From Bacteroidota bacterium (GTDB lineage Bacteria; Bacteroidota; Bacteroidia; Chitinophagales; Chitinophagaceae), in contig JAEWKC010000034.1 of NCBI GenBank assembly GCA_023386235.1, forward strand, positions 62,001 through 126,000: a stretch of 64,000 nucleotides of DNA, given 5' to 3'. Within the stretch, counting starts at the first letter, position 1. Every line of letters starts with the position of its first letter. The notes beneath the pieces were generated by a model, which worked only from the letters and a program-made list of their open reading frames with translations, searched no databases and was not told the DNA's origin. The translations under genes and the position numbers were made by a program. Positions 63,572-64,000 of the stretch are shown piece after piece.

Positions 63572-63869
63572 TGTTTTCTTCTTCGTCTAAAGCTTTATCC
63601 AGTAAGGATTGCAGAGAAGATAGTTTAGCAGAAGTTTCTTCTTCTTTTACCATGAACTGACCAGCTTTATTTTGTTCTGTGGCAAACCATAATATAGCCA
63701 TAGCAATGTAATCCTGCATGTCTTTTCCGGCAAAGTTTGTTTTGAAATAAACGATTTGATCGTTGATCATTTTCACGGTTTTGCGCACTACTTCCTCATC
63801 GTCTTTTTTTACTTTTAAACGATAAGTTCTGTCTCCTACAACCACGTTGATTACTATTACTTCACTCAT
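63561..63869 (-). CDS. zapA: Cell division protein ZapA
   Basis: Small FtsZ-bundling protein. 102 residues from the second Met (63869, MSEVIVINVVVGDRTYRLKV). The N-terminal domain holds the conserved YRLKVKKDDEEVVRKTVKMIN segment (read YRLKVKKDDEEV), and the C-terminal half is a coiled coil (EEETSAKLSSLQSLLDKALDEE, read SLQSLLDKALDEE). Its stop region overlaps the convergent ald by 11 bases. Confidence 0.88.
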   Translation of the reverse strand: MSEVIVINVVVGDRTYRLKVKKDDEEVVRKTVKMINDQIVYFKTNFAGKDMQDYIAMAILWFATEQNKAGQFMVKEEETSAKLSSLQSLLDKALDEEENTNS

Positions 63870-63895
63870 AGGCAATCGGGTTACAAAATTTTGAT

Positions 63896-64000
63896 TTAGG
63901 CATTAAGCATATTGAGGCAGTCCTGAATATCTTTCAGATATATATCTATTCTTTTGTTGAGGTTTTGTTTTTCTTCGTCAGACCAGCTCTGCACACCTAT
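63896..64000 (-). CDS. C-terminal end of a small coiled-coil protein (cut by window edge)
   Basis: Only 34 codons and the TAA stop (63898-63896) are visible. They read WSDEEKQNLNKRIDIYLKDI and end CLNMLNA, a charged helix with heptad character. A short helical protein in this position, directly before zapA, is usual in Bacteroidota and may be co-transcribed with it (26 bases between stop and zapA ATG). I cannot name it. Confidence 0.6.
   Translation of the reverse strand: MGVQSWSDEEKQNLNKRIDIYLKDIQDCLNMLNA

Noticed and set aside
1..64000. tRNA, rRNA, CRISPR, prophage or IS elements
   Set aside because: Reading both strands of the intergenic regions showed no cloverleaf with TTC-arm and anticodon pattern, no regularly spaced repeats, and no transposase or phage genes. 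Without a scanning program a divergent tRNA cannot be fully excluded.

Overview
The window looks like chromosomal DNA of a member of the Bacteroidota, most probably the Chitinophagaceae. The signs are a gldC gliding-motility gene, an OmpA porin with thrombospondin-type-3 repeats, Bacteroidota-style promoters (TTTG, about 19-20 bases, TAnnTTTG), few Shine-Dalgarno sites, and long versions of FtsZ, MraY, NusB and ribosomal protein S16. The assignment is inferred from gene content; no rRNA or tRNA gene was found. There is no CRISPR array, prophage or classical insertion sequence.

Layout. 1-4 kb: rpiA, a HAD hydrolase and an exported S9 peptidase. 4.1-4.6 kb: a DUF559 endonuclease-like gene enclosed by a GC-rich 28-bp inverted repeat, the clearest mobile-looking unit here. 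4.7-9 kb: a lipase-like protein, a vWA lipoprotein, folC and tdk. 9.1-14.5 kb: a conserved unknown, argH, nusB-DUF1573-yajC, an RRM protein and trmD. 14.5-17.2 kb: bifunctional thrA preceded by a 27-residue leader peptide with seven consecutive Thr/Ile codons. 17.3-21.1 kb: lipB, then a TonB-dependent receptor and a His-rich lipoprotein that look like a metal (zinc) uptake pair with a palindrome on the promoter.

21.2-37.2 kb is a complete division and cell wall (dcw) cluster on the minus strand: mraZ, rsmH, ftsL-like, ftsI, murE, mraY, murD, ftsW, murG, murC, ftsQ, ftsA, ftsZ. It makes the lipid-linked peptidoglycan precursor and the core of the division machine. Its 300-bp upstream region carries MraZ-type repeats and a cluster of DnaA boxes.

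37.5-46.4 kb holds a dicarboxylate/glutamate symporter, a GH20 hexosaminidase broken by two frameshifts, an OmpA lipoprotein, a CBS protein, an alpha/beta hydrolase, cvpA, yqeY, gldC, a TetR regulator with an operator-like palindrome, a small lipoprotein and a ykuK-like gene. 46.6-58.7 kb holds uvrA, a tight minus-strand run (murI, HerA-like ATPase, Gfo/Idh oxidoreductase, an M1-peptidase-like protein without its catalytic core, a GNAT/FemAB-like protein), a carboxypeptidase-regulatory-domain protein and the major OmpA porin. 58.9-64 kb holds a polyprenyl synthase, recJ, rpsP, alanine dehydrogenase, zapA and the end of a small protein usually found beside zapA.

Most of the window is core genome. 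The points most worth a second look are the threonine leader peptide, the inverted-repeat DUF559 unit, the DnaA-box cluster before mraZ, a structured repeat between argH and nusB, the catalytic-domain-less M1 protein, and a recurring arrangement in which the -7 promoter element ends 3-5 bases before the start codon.
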